64,000 nt of DNA, from contig JAJJLU010000348.1 of the NCBI GenBank assembly GCA_023807065.1, forward strand, positions 1 through 64,000. Direction: 5' to 3'. The notes beneath the pieces are model-generated. The model saw nothing but the letters and a program-made list of their open reading frames with translations. It ran no database searches and had not been told where the DNA came from. Each line of letters starts with the position of its first letter. Position 1 is the first letter of the stretch. This DNA comes from Isotricha intestinalis. Its lineage: Eukaryota > Ciliophora > Litostomatea > Vestibuliferida > Isotrichidae. Positions 10,710 to 20,035 of this stretch are shown one piece after another. The translations under genes were made by a program, and so were the position numbers.

Positions 10710-11297
10710 TTATATATTGTGATAACCATCTTCATTAAATATATTATTATTATCATTTCCTCCATATTTTCTCATAAAACTTCTACTATTATTTTTCTCT
10801 ATAATTAAAATAAACATTAAAGAAACTATAATTACAAAAATTAAAAATAAGAAAGTCCTAAAATTTACTCTTTGATTATGTTTATTTTTATTTTGACTAA
10901 TATTATCATTTTTACTCTCAATAATTGAATTATCATTTAAATCATTATTATCATTATCATTATCATTATCTTTATCATTTTCATTTTTATTATCATCAAA
11001 CAATTTTTCACTTTCTTTATTCTTATTTTTATCAATAACAACTTCTACTTCATCCTCGTTTTTTTCAATTTTTTCGTTTTTATTTTCTTGATTATTCACT
11101 AAAGGAAAATAATTAATATTAATTCCTTCATGGCTATTTATCATTGGTTGAAAAATATATTGCCTATGATTATTTAGAAAATTAGGAACAATTGTAATCC
11201 CAAATAAAACAGCAAAAAACATTAAAAAAGGCAATAATAATTTTTTTGATTTTTCTTTAACTTTCTTTACAGTTTTTTTTGTAATTGCTACCTCCAT
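10710..11297 (-). CDS. Two-TM protein with acidic Asn/Asp-rich loop, unknown
   Basis: I do not recognise this 195-residue protein. It has a basic N-terminus (about residues 1-19), a first hydrophobic segment at about 20-40 (LLLPFLMFFAVLFGITIV), and a long loop rich in Asn, Asp, Glu and Lys at about 65-140. A second hydrophobic segment lies at about 148-168 (FLFLIFVIIVSLMFILII), followed by a short basic tail. A small membrane protein with a charged loop fits this layout. It lies 94 bp from the start of the USP gene on the same strand. The loop is repetitive and low in complexity. Confidence 0.7.
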   Translation of the reverse strand: MEVAITKKTVKKVKEKSKKLLLPFLMFFAVLFGITIVPNFLNNHRQYIFQPMINSHEGININYFPLVNNQENKNEKIEKNEDEVEVVIDKNKNKESEKLFDDNKNENDKDNDNDNDNNDLNDNSIIESKNDNISQNKNKHNQRVNFRTFLFLIFVIIVSLMFILIIEKNNSRSFMRKYGGNDNNNIFNEDGYHNI

Positions 11298-12191
11298 TAA
11301 TATATATAATTTTTAAATACATTTTATATTTTTTTGAAAAAAATAAATGGGAATACACCAATATTTAATCAGAATTCCAAGAAAAAAATATTTAAATAAA
11401 AAATGAATTATTAGTTAATAATAAAGAATCTTTTGATAATAATAATATTTTATCCTTTAAAAATTATAATGATATTTAGAATTGAGTAGAATATTTAAAT
11501 GTTTAATAAAATAATGATAAAAGTAAAATTAATAAATTTAAAGTTCTAAAGCCCAAGAATTAAGATGCAAATTTTAATTGTTTTAAATATTGAGAAGAAT
11601 TAAAAATAATAAATTATTCAATTGAATATGAAAAAATAGGAAATCCATATGAATCAAGTCAAAATTTTTTCAAATAAAAAATTGTAAAAATTATTTTTGG
11701 TTTAATTATAAAAATTATTCTTATGATTATGGTACAAAGTAATAAAGATTAAACATATATATAAAATTTCTTTTTCTTTGAAATAGAATTTAAAGATCAA
11801 AGTTTAAATTAAGTTAAATTCAAGGTTGAAATTTAATAAAAATATGATAATTAAAAAGATATAATAGGTAATGACATAATAAAGAAAAAAAGGAGATTTC
11901 TAAATTAAATAATATGATATGAAGAGGGTAAATTTTACTCTTTTCGATTACTTTCAAGATATTATAACTCAAATTAAAAAAGTAGATATTTTTGGTAATA
12001 TGTTTGAATAAACTAAACAAGATTAAAGAAAGTGTTTCACTAATGAAATTAGACAAATAATATCCTTTATGAATAAAAATATTTTAATCTATAATTAAAT
12101 ATTATTATTTTTTTGTATTATTTTAAATGCTTGATGGATTTTATTCTATATATAATTTATTTTTTTATATTTTTATTTTAATCTAGAATTA
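11298..12191 (+). pseudogene. Spacer with long single-frame gene relics
   Basis: No intact gene is present. From about 11355 to 11730 one plus-strand frame reads as protein for well over 100 codons with no frameshift. It is broken by roughly ten stops, mostly TAA, with a few TAG and TGA. Clean stretches include ELLVNNKESFDNNNILSFKN and IGNPYESSQNFFK. A second patch at about 11930-12075 gives NFTLFDYFQDIITQIKKVD, then TAA codons. The stops sit where CAA, CAG or TGG codons would be natural, which would suit C-to-T decay of once-coding DNA. A 78-codon minus-strand frame at 11820-12056 overlaps the second relic and looks like its shadow. Confidence 0.4.
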
Positions 12192-12429
12192 ATGTCTGAT
12201 AAAGGAGATAAAGGAATGATTGGGGATTTAACTGATTTTTATAAGGCCAGTAAAAATTTCATTATTAATTGCCAGAAACCCGACAGAAAAGGTAATTTTA
12301 TATTTTTTATTAATTATAGAATTTATGACTATTGCTAAACAATGTAGTTTAGGGTTTTTAATAATGGGAACAATTGGATTTGTTATTAAACTTATTTTTT
12401 TAATGATTAATAATATTCTCCTTAGTTAA
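12192..12429 (+). CDS. SEC61G: Sec61 gamma (SecE), one 28-nt intron
   Basis: This is the small tail-anchored subunit of the Sec61 protein-conducting channel of the ER membrane. Two exons, 12192-12291 and 12320-12429, join to a 69-residue protein, the normal family length. The conserved core reads NFIINCQKPDRKEF across the splice junction. It is followed by the single membrane helix (FLIMGTIGFVIKLIFLMI) and the family-typical NNIL end. The removed intron, 12292-12319, is 28 nt with GTAA at the 5' end and TATAG at the 3' end. Without splicing the frame breaks inside the conserved KPDRKEF motif, so homology fixes the intron. It shows that this genome uses very short GT-AG introns. The gene ends with TAA. 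Confidence 0.95.
12292..12319 (+). other. 28-nt GT-AG intron in Sec61 gamma
   Basis: The intron starts GTAATTTT and ends ATTATAG. Its removal creates the Glu codon of the KPDRKEF motif from one G of exon 1 and AA of exon 2. It serves as an internal reference for intron size and boundary sequence in this genome. Confidence 0.93.
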
Positions 12430-12756
12430 AGATTATATGATTTAAATAAAGAAAATTATAAAAATATTTTAAAAATTTAAAACAAAAACAATCCAAATAT
12501 ATTTTAAGTTTTTTATTAAAATAAAAAAATAAATTTTGCTAAAAGTTCAATTGAAATTTTAAAGTTGAATTGAGTTTAATAAACATATATATATACCCAA
12601 TTAAAGATTATATAATGATAAAATTAATTTCTTTTATAATTTTGTAAATTCCATTAAAATACATTATTTATAACATATGACTAAATTTTCTATTCATATA
12701 TTTATACTCTGTGGACAATTTAATTTATAAAAAATAATTTTTAATTGAATGAAACA
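12430..12756. other. Spacer, nothing recognised
   Basis: This is AT-rich DNA between the convergent ends of the Sec61 gamma gene and the SANT-domain gene. I see no coding signal, RNA gene or repeat. Confidence 0.6.
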
Positions 12757-13527
12757 TTAACAATGATTAAAATATATATCATCTAAATAGATATATGAAG
12801 GATTTTCATTAATAAAATTCAATAAATTATCAATAGTATTCGTATTCTTAATATTAAAAGAAGCCAATAATTTTTTACATTTATTAATAATTTTCGCTTT
12901 TATGATAACTCCAAAAAGCCAATGGACTTGTTCAATATTAATTTTTCCATTTTTAATATAATTTAATAAAAAATTTTGAATATCTGGTCTTTTCATTAAA
13001 ATATCATTAAACAAATAATTTTTATAATTAAATAAAATTCCGTTTGATAATTTACCTTTTTTTCTAAGCATTTTTGGATTATATTTATTATCACGTTTTT
13101 TTTTTTTTAGAGTATTATTTAAAGATAAATTCGGTGAAAGTGAATTTTCTTTTTCAGAATTACATTTATTTGGAATATCCTTTTCTAAATTATTTTGATT
13201 TAAAATTGAAATGATTTCATCTATAGAATAAAAACATCGTAAAATATCAATAAAATCATAATTTAAATTATAATTAATTGCTCTTCTTACGGTTTTAATT
13301 ATACATGTATGAAAGTGATTTTTTAATTCTTTTGTTGTTTTATAAGGAAAAAAGGGAGAAAATTTCTTCCATTTGTTTCCAAAAAATTTATGTACTTCAA
13401 AAAAAATATATTCTTCTTCTAAAGTCCATATTACATCTGCTTTTCTATGACGTTTTTTTTTTAAATTTGGATTTTCTTTAGATATTTTTTCTGAAGGGTT
13501 TTTCTCGGATAAATATTTTTTTTGCAT
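12757..13527 (-). CDS. SANT/Myb-like domain protein
   Basis: This is a 256-residue protein. Residues about 26-80 form one SANT/Myb-type helix-turn-helix with the spaced aromatic pattern: VIWTLEEEYIFFEVHKFFG, then NKWKKFSPFFPYKT, then ELKNHF. Single Myb/SANT repeats occur in DNA-binding factors and in chromatin-complex subunits. The N-terminus and the region before and after the domain are basic (KKKRHRKAD), consistent with a nuclear protein. The C-terminal half is unrecognised and contains several hydrophobic helices. Target genes cannot be inferred. Confidence 0.75.
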   Translation of the reverse strand: MQKKYLSEKNPSEKISKENPNLKKKRHRKADVIWTLEEEYIFFEVHKFFGNKWKKFSPFFPYKTTKELKNHFHTCIIKTVRRAINYNLNYDFIDILRCFYSIDEIISILNQNNLEKDIPNKCNSEKENSLSPNLSLNNTLKKKKRDNKYNPKMLRKKGKLSNGILFNYKNYLFNDILMKRPDIQNFLLNYIKNGKINIEQVHWLFGVIIKAKIINKCKKLLASFNIKNTNTIDNLLNFINENPSYIYLDDIYFNHC

Positions 13528-13894
13528 TTTTAGTTAATAAGAATTAATAATAATAAAGATTAATTATCAATGTTGTGTTCTTCAAATTTTTAGAATTGAG
13601 ATATGAATTTATTAAGGAAGTAATTTCTAAATTTATTAATAATTTATTTTAATGATAATTATTTAATAATAATCTTGTATCAAGGTTTAATCTTTTTTAA
13701 ATATTTTTTTAATTATAATTTTTTTATATTATCGTTTTTACAAAGGAAAAAAATTATTAAATTATTAGATGAAAAATTTAGTTATTTTTAATATTGTACT
13801 TTAAAATTAAAAATATCTATGATATCAAATTTATTATTATATTTATTTATTAGCTGAAGAATTTATTAATAATTAAATTTTAAATTTTTTTAAA
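13528..13894. other. Divergent intergenic region, nothing recognised
   Basis: This spacer lies between the starts of two divergent genes and presumably contains both promoters. It is AT-rich with T and A tracts. No specific motif stands out. Confidence 0.5.
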
Positions 13895-15982
13895 ATGGAA
13901 AATGAAATTTGTAATATTGGAGAAAATAAAGAAAATAAAAATATAACTGAAACTTTAATTAAAAAAATAATAAATAATTCAAAAAAAGATGAGGAACAAC
14001 AATTAAAAAGAGAATGGGATGAATATTTTAATTATGATTTTTTAGTTAAGTCTATAAACAATGGAATAGATATAAATAATTTAGGGAAATATTCTGTTGA
14101 ATTAGAAGCAAGAAATCAATTAATGGAAGGTATAGATTTAAAAATGTCAAATCAAATTACTTTTTCATTTAAATTTAAAGAAGAAAATATTTTAAGTGAT
14201 AATGAAGATTATGAAAATAATATTAATTTTGATAATATGAAATTTACTGAAGGAAATGATGATGACTCTATTAATCAAGAAAAATTTAATAATAATTTAT
14301 CTGATAGTTTGATTGAAGAAATTTCCAAAAAATTTATATCAGATATTATTAATTCAATAAATAAAGATAATTGTCAAAAACCAGAAAACAAAAAAATAAT
14401 CAAAAATTATATTCCTAATGGAAGTGTAGAAATTCAAAAAGATAATTTAAATTTAGAACTTGATAAAAAATATTTAAATACAATTAAACTAGAAATCAGT
14501 TTTTCAATTATAAAAAAAAAAATTGAAGATATGAATAATAATTATTATTTGAATGAATTAAAAAAAAAAGACAAAATAATTCATGAGTTGAGTGAAAAAA
14601 ATAAAAAATTGCAAAATTCAAATAATATATTGTCAGATGAAAATAAAAAATTATTAGAACTTGTAAATATATTTAAAATGATGTCAGATATAGACAAAAA
14701 AAATATAAGTACATCTGATATTAAAGATATTGAATCTCCAATTAGTAAAATAAATGAATCACCAATAAAATTAGATGAACCTTTTTATAAAAATATTGAA
14801 AAAAATAATTCAAAAATAAATAACTCTAACAGTAATAATAATATTAAAATTAAACAAAAAAAAGTTCAAACACCAAAAAAAGAGATAAAAGAAAAAATCA
14901 ATTCTTCAAATGCTACAAGCAAAATTTATAATTCTTCAAATTACAATAATTCTCGTCATAATACGAATAACAATTTGAATAACTATAGTAATTATAATAA
15001 TAATAGTAATAATTCAAATTATAAAGGAAAAATTCTCAAAAATTCAAAGAATAAAATAGAAACTTTAACTAATGACTATAGTAATAGTTATTTATTCCAA
15101 GGAGTTAAATCATATATAACCATAGAAACACCAAATCAAAACATATTAAATAGAAATAAAAATATTTATCAACAAAAACCTCAAAATAACATTCAAAAAA
15201 AAATTCCTTTGAATAATAATCAAAAATCAAATATTATTAATAATACAAAGAAAAAAAATCCTTATTTAAATTTGAAATACAATAAATCTAATCTTTATGG
15301 TTATAGTGATTTATATAATAAGAATAATATTTATGATAATAATGAAAATGAATCTTTAGAAGATATTGAAAATAGATTAAAAGAATATGCAAATGAAAAA
15401 TTAATTGATAAAGAAAATCAAAATAATAATATAGAAAATAAGGGAAATTTAAATTTATATGAACAAGATTTAAATGAAGATTATAATTATGATAATGATA
15501 ATGAAAACGAAGAATATAATAAGAATTATATTCCCATTATTGAAAAAGAATCAAATGATTTTTCTCCAGAAAAAAATCCATTAAAATCATCCAACGAAAG
15601 TAATAATAGTAATAATTATAATAATGATTATTCAGGATTAATCAATAGATTAAATAATTATAAAAATGAATTAAATAATGAAAATTACGATAAGAATATT
15701 TTAAATCAGAATTTGCCTTGTCAAATAACTAATAATAATAAAATCAAATATAATCAAATATTAAAAGAAAAAAAGGGAGAAACAAATAATGATACAGCAA
15801 CTTTTACATCTGTTAAAAAAACTAAAAAAAATTTAAAAAGTATATCATCAAATATAAATAAAGATAACAATAAAAATGAAGAATATTATAATAATGAAGA
15901 TATACAATACATTCCCTTTCAAATGATGGAAAAAGAAAAATTATATAAAAATATAGTAATATCTCAATATGGAAAAGTTTAA
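13895..15982 (+). CDS. Asn-rich coiled-coil protein, unknown
   Basis: I do not recognise this 695-residue protein. Residues about 195-265 contain a heptad-like coiled coil (ELKKKDKIIHELSEKNKKLQ and the following stretch). From about residue 300 onward it is dominated by Asn, Ser, Lys and Tyr with many short N runs, and is likely disordered. The last 20 residues (QYIPFQMMEKEKLYKNIVIS) are more ordered and could be a binding motif. The acidic N-terminal 150 residues may fold into helices. The plausible role is structural or cytoskeletal, but nothing in the sequence proves it. The gene starts in an A-rich leader and ends in TAA. Confidence 0.75.
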   Translation: MENEICNIGENKENKNITETLIKKIINNSKKDEEQQLKREWDEYFNYDFLVKSINNGIDINNLGKYSVELEARNQLMEGIDLKMSNQITFSFKFKEENILSDNEDYENNINFDNMKFTEGNDDDSINQEKFNNNLSDSLIEEISKKFISDIINSINKDNCQKPENKKIIKNYIPNGSVEIQKDNLNLELDKKYLNTIKLEISFSIIKKKIEDMNNNYYLNELKKKDKIIHELSEKNKKLQNSNNILSDENKKLLELVNIFKMMSDIDKKNISTSDIKDIESPISKINESPIKLDEPFYKNIEKNNSKINNSNSNNNIKIKQKKVQTPKKEIKEKINSSNATSKIYNSSNYNNSRHNTNNNLNNYSNYNNNSNNSNYKGKILKNSKNKIETLTNDYSNSYLFQGVKSYITIETPNQNILNRNKNIYQQKPQNNIQKKIPLNNNQKSNIINNTKKKNPYLNLKYNKSNLYGYSDLYNKNNIYDNNENESLEDIENRLKEYANEKLIDKENQNNNIENKGNLNLYEQDLNEDYNYDNDNENEEYNKNYIPIIEKESNDFSPEKNPLKSSNESNNSNNYNNDYSGLINRLNNYKNELNNENYDKNILNQNLPCQITNNNKIKYNQILKEKKGETNNDTATFTSVKKTKKNLKSISSNINKDNNKNEEYYNNEDIQYIPFQMMEKEKLYKNIVISQYGKV

Positions 15983-16161
15983 ATTTTATATATTTTATTT
16001 TATTTTTAAATACCAAATAAATTAAATTTAAATAAAAACCCAGAAAAAAATTATTTTAAAAATTTTAATCTTCAATAATCTATCAAATATATTAATAATT
16101 ACTATTAACTTTTCCTCCTTAAAAAAATACCCATTTTAATAACTAAAAAAGTAATTTTCAT

Positions 16162-16920
16162 TCAACTTAGTAATTCAACAAAGAAAAAAAAGTAAAGCAT
16201 TCCAATAGGATACACCATAAGAAAAATTTTATTAATATCTACTTTATTTTTAATAAAGCCGAAACTAACATAAGAACTCCAACAAACAGCAAATAAAGAG
16301 AATAAAAATTTTAAAACTCTATGAAATTTAAAAATAACCATAGGTAAAGAAACAATAATAAAAGGAACTAATGAATAACCTAATAAACAAGCATAACAAT
16401 AAAAACTTAATTTACTTCCAATAAATCTTCCATTTAAATATATGACAAAACTTCCAATCCAAAAAATAAAAAAAATTAACATAAATTGATTTTGTTTATG
16501 AATTGAACTTTGACAAAATGAAAGTAATATAGTAAAAATTAAAGGTCCCCATAAATCCCAATCTAATATTTCTTTATTTAAAATATCATTTTGTGAAAAA
16601 GGATTTAAAACAAATTTTATTTTAAATATTATTTTTAATAAATCTCTTAACAATGATGTTAAAATTGATTCATTTAATGTATTATGTGAAAAATTAGAGT
16701 TATTTGTTATTTTCGAATTTAAATCTGCTAATTTTATGTTTTTATCTGAATAATTTTCTTCTATTTTTACTTGTTTTTCCTTATCATCATTTTTTTCAGG
16801 ATTTAATTCTATTTTTTGATTGTTTTCTGCTGTGTCAAAACCACTTAATTCTAATTTATTTGAATTATCTTCTGATATATTATTTGGAGTTTCATCTAAT
16901 TTTACTTCGTTTGAAGACAT
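16162..16920 (-). CDS. YIPF6: YIPF6-type Yip1 domain membrane protein
   Basis: This 252-residue protein has an acidic, disordered N-terminus of about 115 residues and a C-terminal five-helix Yip1 domain. The hallmark ILDWDLWGPLIF motif just before the first helix is typical of YIPF6. The later pattern, with RFIGSKLSF, LLGYSLVPFIIV and MVYPIGMLYFFF, follows the same family member. YIPF proteins sit in ER and Golgi membranes and act with Rab/Ypt GTPases in vesicle traffic. The gene ends with TGA, which supports TGA being a stop in this genome. The ALG8 gene lies immediately upstream on the same strand. Confidence 0.9.
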   Translation of the reverse strand: MSSNEVKLDETPNNISEDNSNKLELSGFDTAENNQKIELNPEKNDDKEKQVKIEENYSDKNIKLADLNSKITNNSNFSHNTLNESILTSLLRDLLKIIFKIKFVLNPFSQNDILNKEILDWDLWGPLIFTILLSFCQSSIHKQNQFMLIFFIFWIGSFVIYLNGRFIGSKLSFYCYACLLGYSLVPFIIVSLPMVIFKFHRVLKFLFSLFAVCWSSYVSFGFIKNKVDINKIFLMVYPIGMLYFFFFVELLS

Positions 16921-17008
16921 CTTTTGATTTATTTTTGAAATTTTATTTTTTAAATTTATTTTTTATTGTTTATTATATAAATATTAAATAATTATAATTA
17001 AATTTTTT

Positions 17009-18589
17009 TCAACAAAATATTAACATTATTATAAAACATATTTGAGTCATTAATGAACTTATTACTGAATATAACATTAATGATATAAAAGGAAATTTTT
17101 TATTAATATTTCCTAATTGAAGCAAATATTTATTTAAATTGTAGTTAAATTGTTCTTTAAAAATTGTGTTAAAATCTAAAATAATACTAACAAAAATATA
17201 TCCGAATAATACTAAATTATAAATTATTGATTTATGAATTGAATTTTCATTAAATATCATTATTTTAACAAAACAAATGTAACAAAAAACAATAATAATT
17301 TTAGTACAATAATCTCTATAATCATGGATTAAAGGAATTTGTGCTAAGACACCTATTAAAACTAACAAAAAAGATAATATTGAAATACAATCCATTTTTT
17401 TACTTAAATCATTAACAATTACATAAATAAGAGTCATTAATGAAATTATAATAAAAGCTTTTTCATGAACTTGATAACCAAAATTAAAAAAAATTAAATT
17501 TGACATAATACAATATTTTAAAATTAATTTTAATTTATTTTCCTTTTTATCAACATTATTTTTTTCAAAAAAAATTGTTTTACTTATATAAACAAATATT
17601 AAAGAAATAACAATTAAATTTGAAAAATTTGAAGTTATATCAGGCAAAATATCAAACCCAGTTTCTTGAGTAACTCCATTTGGTGAAGTAGCTCCTAAAG
17701 CAGAAATATTTCTTTTCTTATATTCACTATTTTTATTCTTTAAAAAAAATAATATTTTATCAGCAAAAGAATACAAAGCCCAAAAATTTGGAGCCCAATA
17801 AGAATGTAGTAAACCTCTTTGAAAAGGAAATAATCTATCTTTAATATGAATTAATTGATTTATTGATTTTTCTTTATAACAAACGTATAAAAAAGGAGAA
17901 AATGTTAATAATATTATTGATACCATTGTTATCACAATTAACAATATATCTTTAAAAACTTTCATAGGTTTATTTTTTAGATTTGATAAAACTAAAAATT
18001 TCAAATAATATATTAAATAAGCTGGTGCCATATAAATAAAAATATGCTTCATACATAAAGCAATAATATAATAAAAAGCACCTAAAATAAAATTATCACT
18101 AATAATATAATTAATAGACAGAAAGAAAAGAGAAAATAAAATTGCATTATATTGAAAATGTATGTTATCAACAATAATCAAACCAGCAAAACCTTGAATA
18201 GAACCAATTAATATAGTCAAATTCTTTGTAGATAAATTTAAATTATTAGATAATTTTTTTAAGGAATAAAACATTAAAAAATCTCCAATTAAAACAGTAC
18301 ATCTCATATAAAATTTACAAGTATCACTTGAATAATTGATTTTTTTGAGATCAGTAATATTTTCATCAAATAATTTTGAGATCATTCCAAGAATAAATTC
18401 CATATATGCAAATAAAGGAGGATAATCTAAAGTCCAAATATTTAAATTATTAATATACCATTCTTTTATTGGTAATGATGTTGTTAATGCTTTCCAATTT
18501 CTATGAACTTCAAAATCTGTACTTTGATTTGTATTAAATAATAAACATTTTATTGAAAGTATTACAATAAAGAGAATATATTCTATCAT
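17009..18589 (-). CDS. ALG8: ALG8 dolichyl-phosphate-glucose glucosyltransferase
   Basis: This 526-residue polytopic ER membrane protein belongs to the ALG6/ALG8 family (GT57). The luminal first loop carries the family motifs STDFEVHRNWKALT, SLPIKEWY and WTLDYPPLFAYMEF. Further on, RGLLHSYWAPNFWALYSFAD and the HEKAF motif are more like ALG8 than ALG6. ALG8 adds the second glucose to the dolichol-linked N-glycan precursor. This implies that the cell makes a glucosylated N-glycan donor, in keeping with the ER folding enzyme (PDI) encoded at 28264-29856. About 10-12 hydrophobic helices are visible. The gene ends with TGA. It is divergent from NOB1, with only 52 bp between the two starts, so the promoters must overlap. 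Confidence 0.92.
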   Translation of the reverse strand: MIEYILFIVILSIKCLLFNTNQSTDFEVHRNWKALTTSLPIKEWYINNLNIWTLDYPPLFAYMEFILGMISKLFDENITDLKKINYSSDTCKFYMRCTVLIGDFLMFYSLKKLSNNLNLSTKNLTILIGSIQGFAGLIIVDNIHFQYNAILFSLFFLSINYIISDNFILGAFYYIIALCMKHIFIYMAPAYLIYYLKFLVLSNLKNKPMKVFKDILLIVITMVSIILLTFSPFLYVCYKEKSINQLIHIKDRLFPFQRGLLHSYWAPNFWALYSFADKILFFLKNKNSEYKKRNISALGATSPNGVTQETGFDILPDITSNFSNLIVISLIFVYISKTIFFEKNNVDKKENKLKLILKYCIMSNLIFFNFGYQVHEKAFIIISLMTLIYVIVNDLSKKMDCISILSFLLVLIGVLAQIPLIHDYRDYCTKIIIVFCYICFVKIMIFNENSIHKSIIYNLVLFGYIFVSIILDFNTIFKEQFNYNLNKYLLQLGNINKKFPFISLMLYSVISSLMTQICFIIMLIFC

Positions 18590-18641
18590 ATTTTAATTTA
18601 TTATTTTTTATTTTTTCTTTATATTTTATCATTTAAATTCA

Positions 18642-19871
18642 ATGGAATTGGGAAAAGATAATTTAAATGATAATAGAAAATTTTATGTTTTAGATACCTC
18701 ATTTTTTATTAAAATCAGACCATTGGATTTATTAGAAGATAATATATATATTTGTACTCAATATATTATCAATGAAATTAGAGATAAAAATGCAAGAGAA
18801 TATTATAATATGAAAAAAAGTTTTATTAAAATAGTAAATCCATCAAAAGAATCAATGAAACATGTTTCTCAATTTGCTAAAAAATCGAATGATTTATCTT
18901 ATTTATCAATTGCAGATTTATCAGTAATTGCTTTAGCTTATGAAACAATTTATAATATCGGAAAAGATAATTTATTGAATAAAGAACCTTTAAATTATAC
19001 AATAATTGATAAAGATAAAATTGATGCTGAAATAAGAAAAAAAGAAAAAGAAAGGGAAAAGGAATTAAAAAAAAAAGAAGAAGAAGAAAATGAAGATAAT
19101 GGAATTTGTTGGAATGATAATGGTGATGATGAAGATGAAGGTGATTGGATTACTCCAGAAAATTTAAATACTAAATTAAGTGAAATGACAGGAATAAGAG
19201 AACAAAAAATTGATGTTGAAACAGAAAAATGTAATGAAAAAAACACTGAAAATAAAATTGAGAATAATAATAATACAAATAATCAAGAAAATAATAATAA
19301 TGAAAACAAAGAAAATAAAAATACAAAAGTTAATTTAATCAATGTATATATTTATACAACTGATTATACTTTACAAAATGTAAGTTTAAAAATGGGAATT
19401 CCTGTTATTGGGTTGGATGGTTTTCAAATAAAAAAAATAAAAAATTATATATATAAATGTATAGTATGTGAAAATTTCATTTTTGATACAAGCAAAAAAT
19501 TTTGTGATATGTGTGGTTATCCAGAGTTAATGAAAATAGGATATAATATATATTCTGATGGTAATATTAGAATAAATGACAAAAAACCAGAAATCAGAAA
19601 AAGAGGGAAACAATTTGATTTACCTAAACCTAAATTAGGAAAAAAAGGTGTTATTTATATTTTAGCTGAAGACCAAATACCAAAAAAAAAGTATGATCAA
19701 GAAGTGAATATCGATAAAATTTTAGAAAATTATTCTGAATTTAAAGAACTATCAAAACCTGAAAATGATTTATTAAATTCAAAGAGTAATTCTTCTAAAC
19801 AATATATATGGGGTTATCCAAAGCAAAATCCAAATAAAGCCAAAAAATATCATAATAAGAGAAAAAAATAA
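18642..19871 (+). CDS. NOB1: NOB1, 20S pre-rRNA endonuclease (PIN + zinc ribbon)
   Basis: NOB1 cleaves the 3' end of 18S rRNA during late small-subunit maturation. This 409-residue protein starts with a PIN nuclease domain. FYVLDTSFFI places the first acidic ligand at about D18, followed by the YIINEIRDK segment. A charged Asn/Glu-rich insertion lies at about residues 125-225, longer than in animals. Domain closure comes with VYIYTTDYTLQNV and MGIPVIGLDG. The four-Cys zinc ribbon begins at about C273 (CIVCENFIFDTSKKFCDMCG). The following PKPKLGKKGV segment and a basic C-terminus match the NOB1 tail. The nuclease motif looks intact. The start codon is the first ATG after the short shared promoter with ALG8. 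Confidence 0.93.
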   Translation: MELGKDNLNDNRKFYVLDTSFFIKIRPLDLLEDNIYICTQYIINEIRDKNAREYYNMKKSFIKIVNPSKESMKHVSQFAKKSNDLSYLSIADLSVIALAYETIYNIGKDNLLNKEPLNYTIIDKDKIDAEIRKKEKEREKELKKKEEEENEDNGICWNDNGDDEDEGDWITPENLNTKLSEMTGIREQKIDVETEKCNEKNTENKIENNNNTNNQENNNNENKENKNTKVNLINVYIYTTDYTLQNVSLKMGIPVIGLDGFQIKKIKNYIYKCIVCENFIFDTSKKFCDMCGYPELMKIGYNIYSDGNIRINDKKPEIRKRGKQFDLPKPKLGKKGVIYILAEDQIPKKKYDQEVNIDKILENYSEFKELSKPENDLLNSKSNSSKQYIWGYPKQNPNKAKKYHNKRKK

Positions 19872-20035
19872 TATGAATATATAAAATAAATTCTGAAATC
19901 ATTAACAAAGTAATTTTTTAATACTTTTATAATTTTTCCTTACTTATATAAAACTATTTTTCATAAAGCAAATTTATGTAATAAAAATTTAAATATAAAA
20001 TTTTTAAACATTTTTTATTTTAATTTTGTATAAAA

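Noticed and set aside
11820..12056. 78-codon minus-strand reading frame
   Set aside because: It overlaps a plus-strand relic with better sense codons and looks like its complement.
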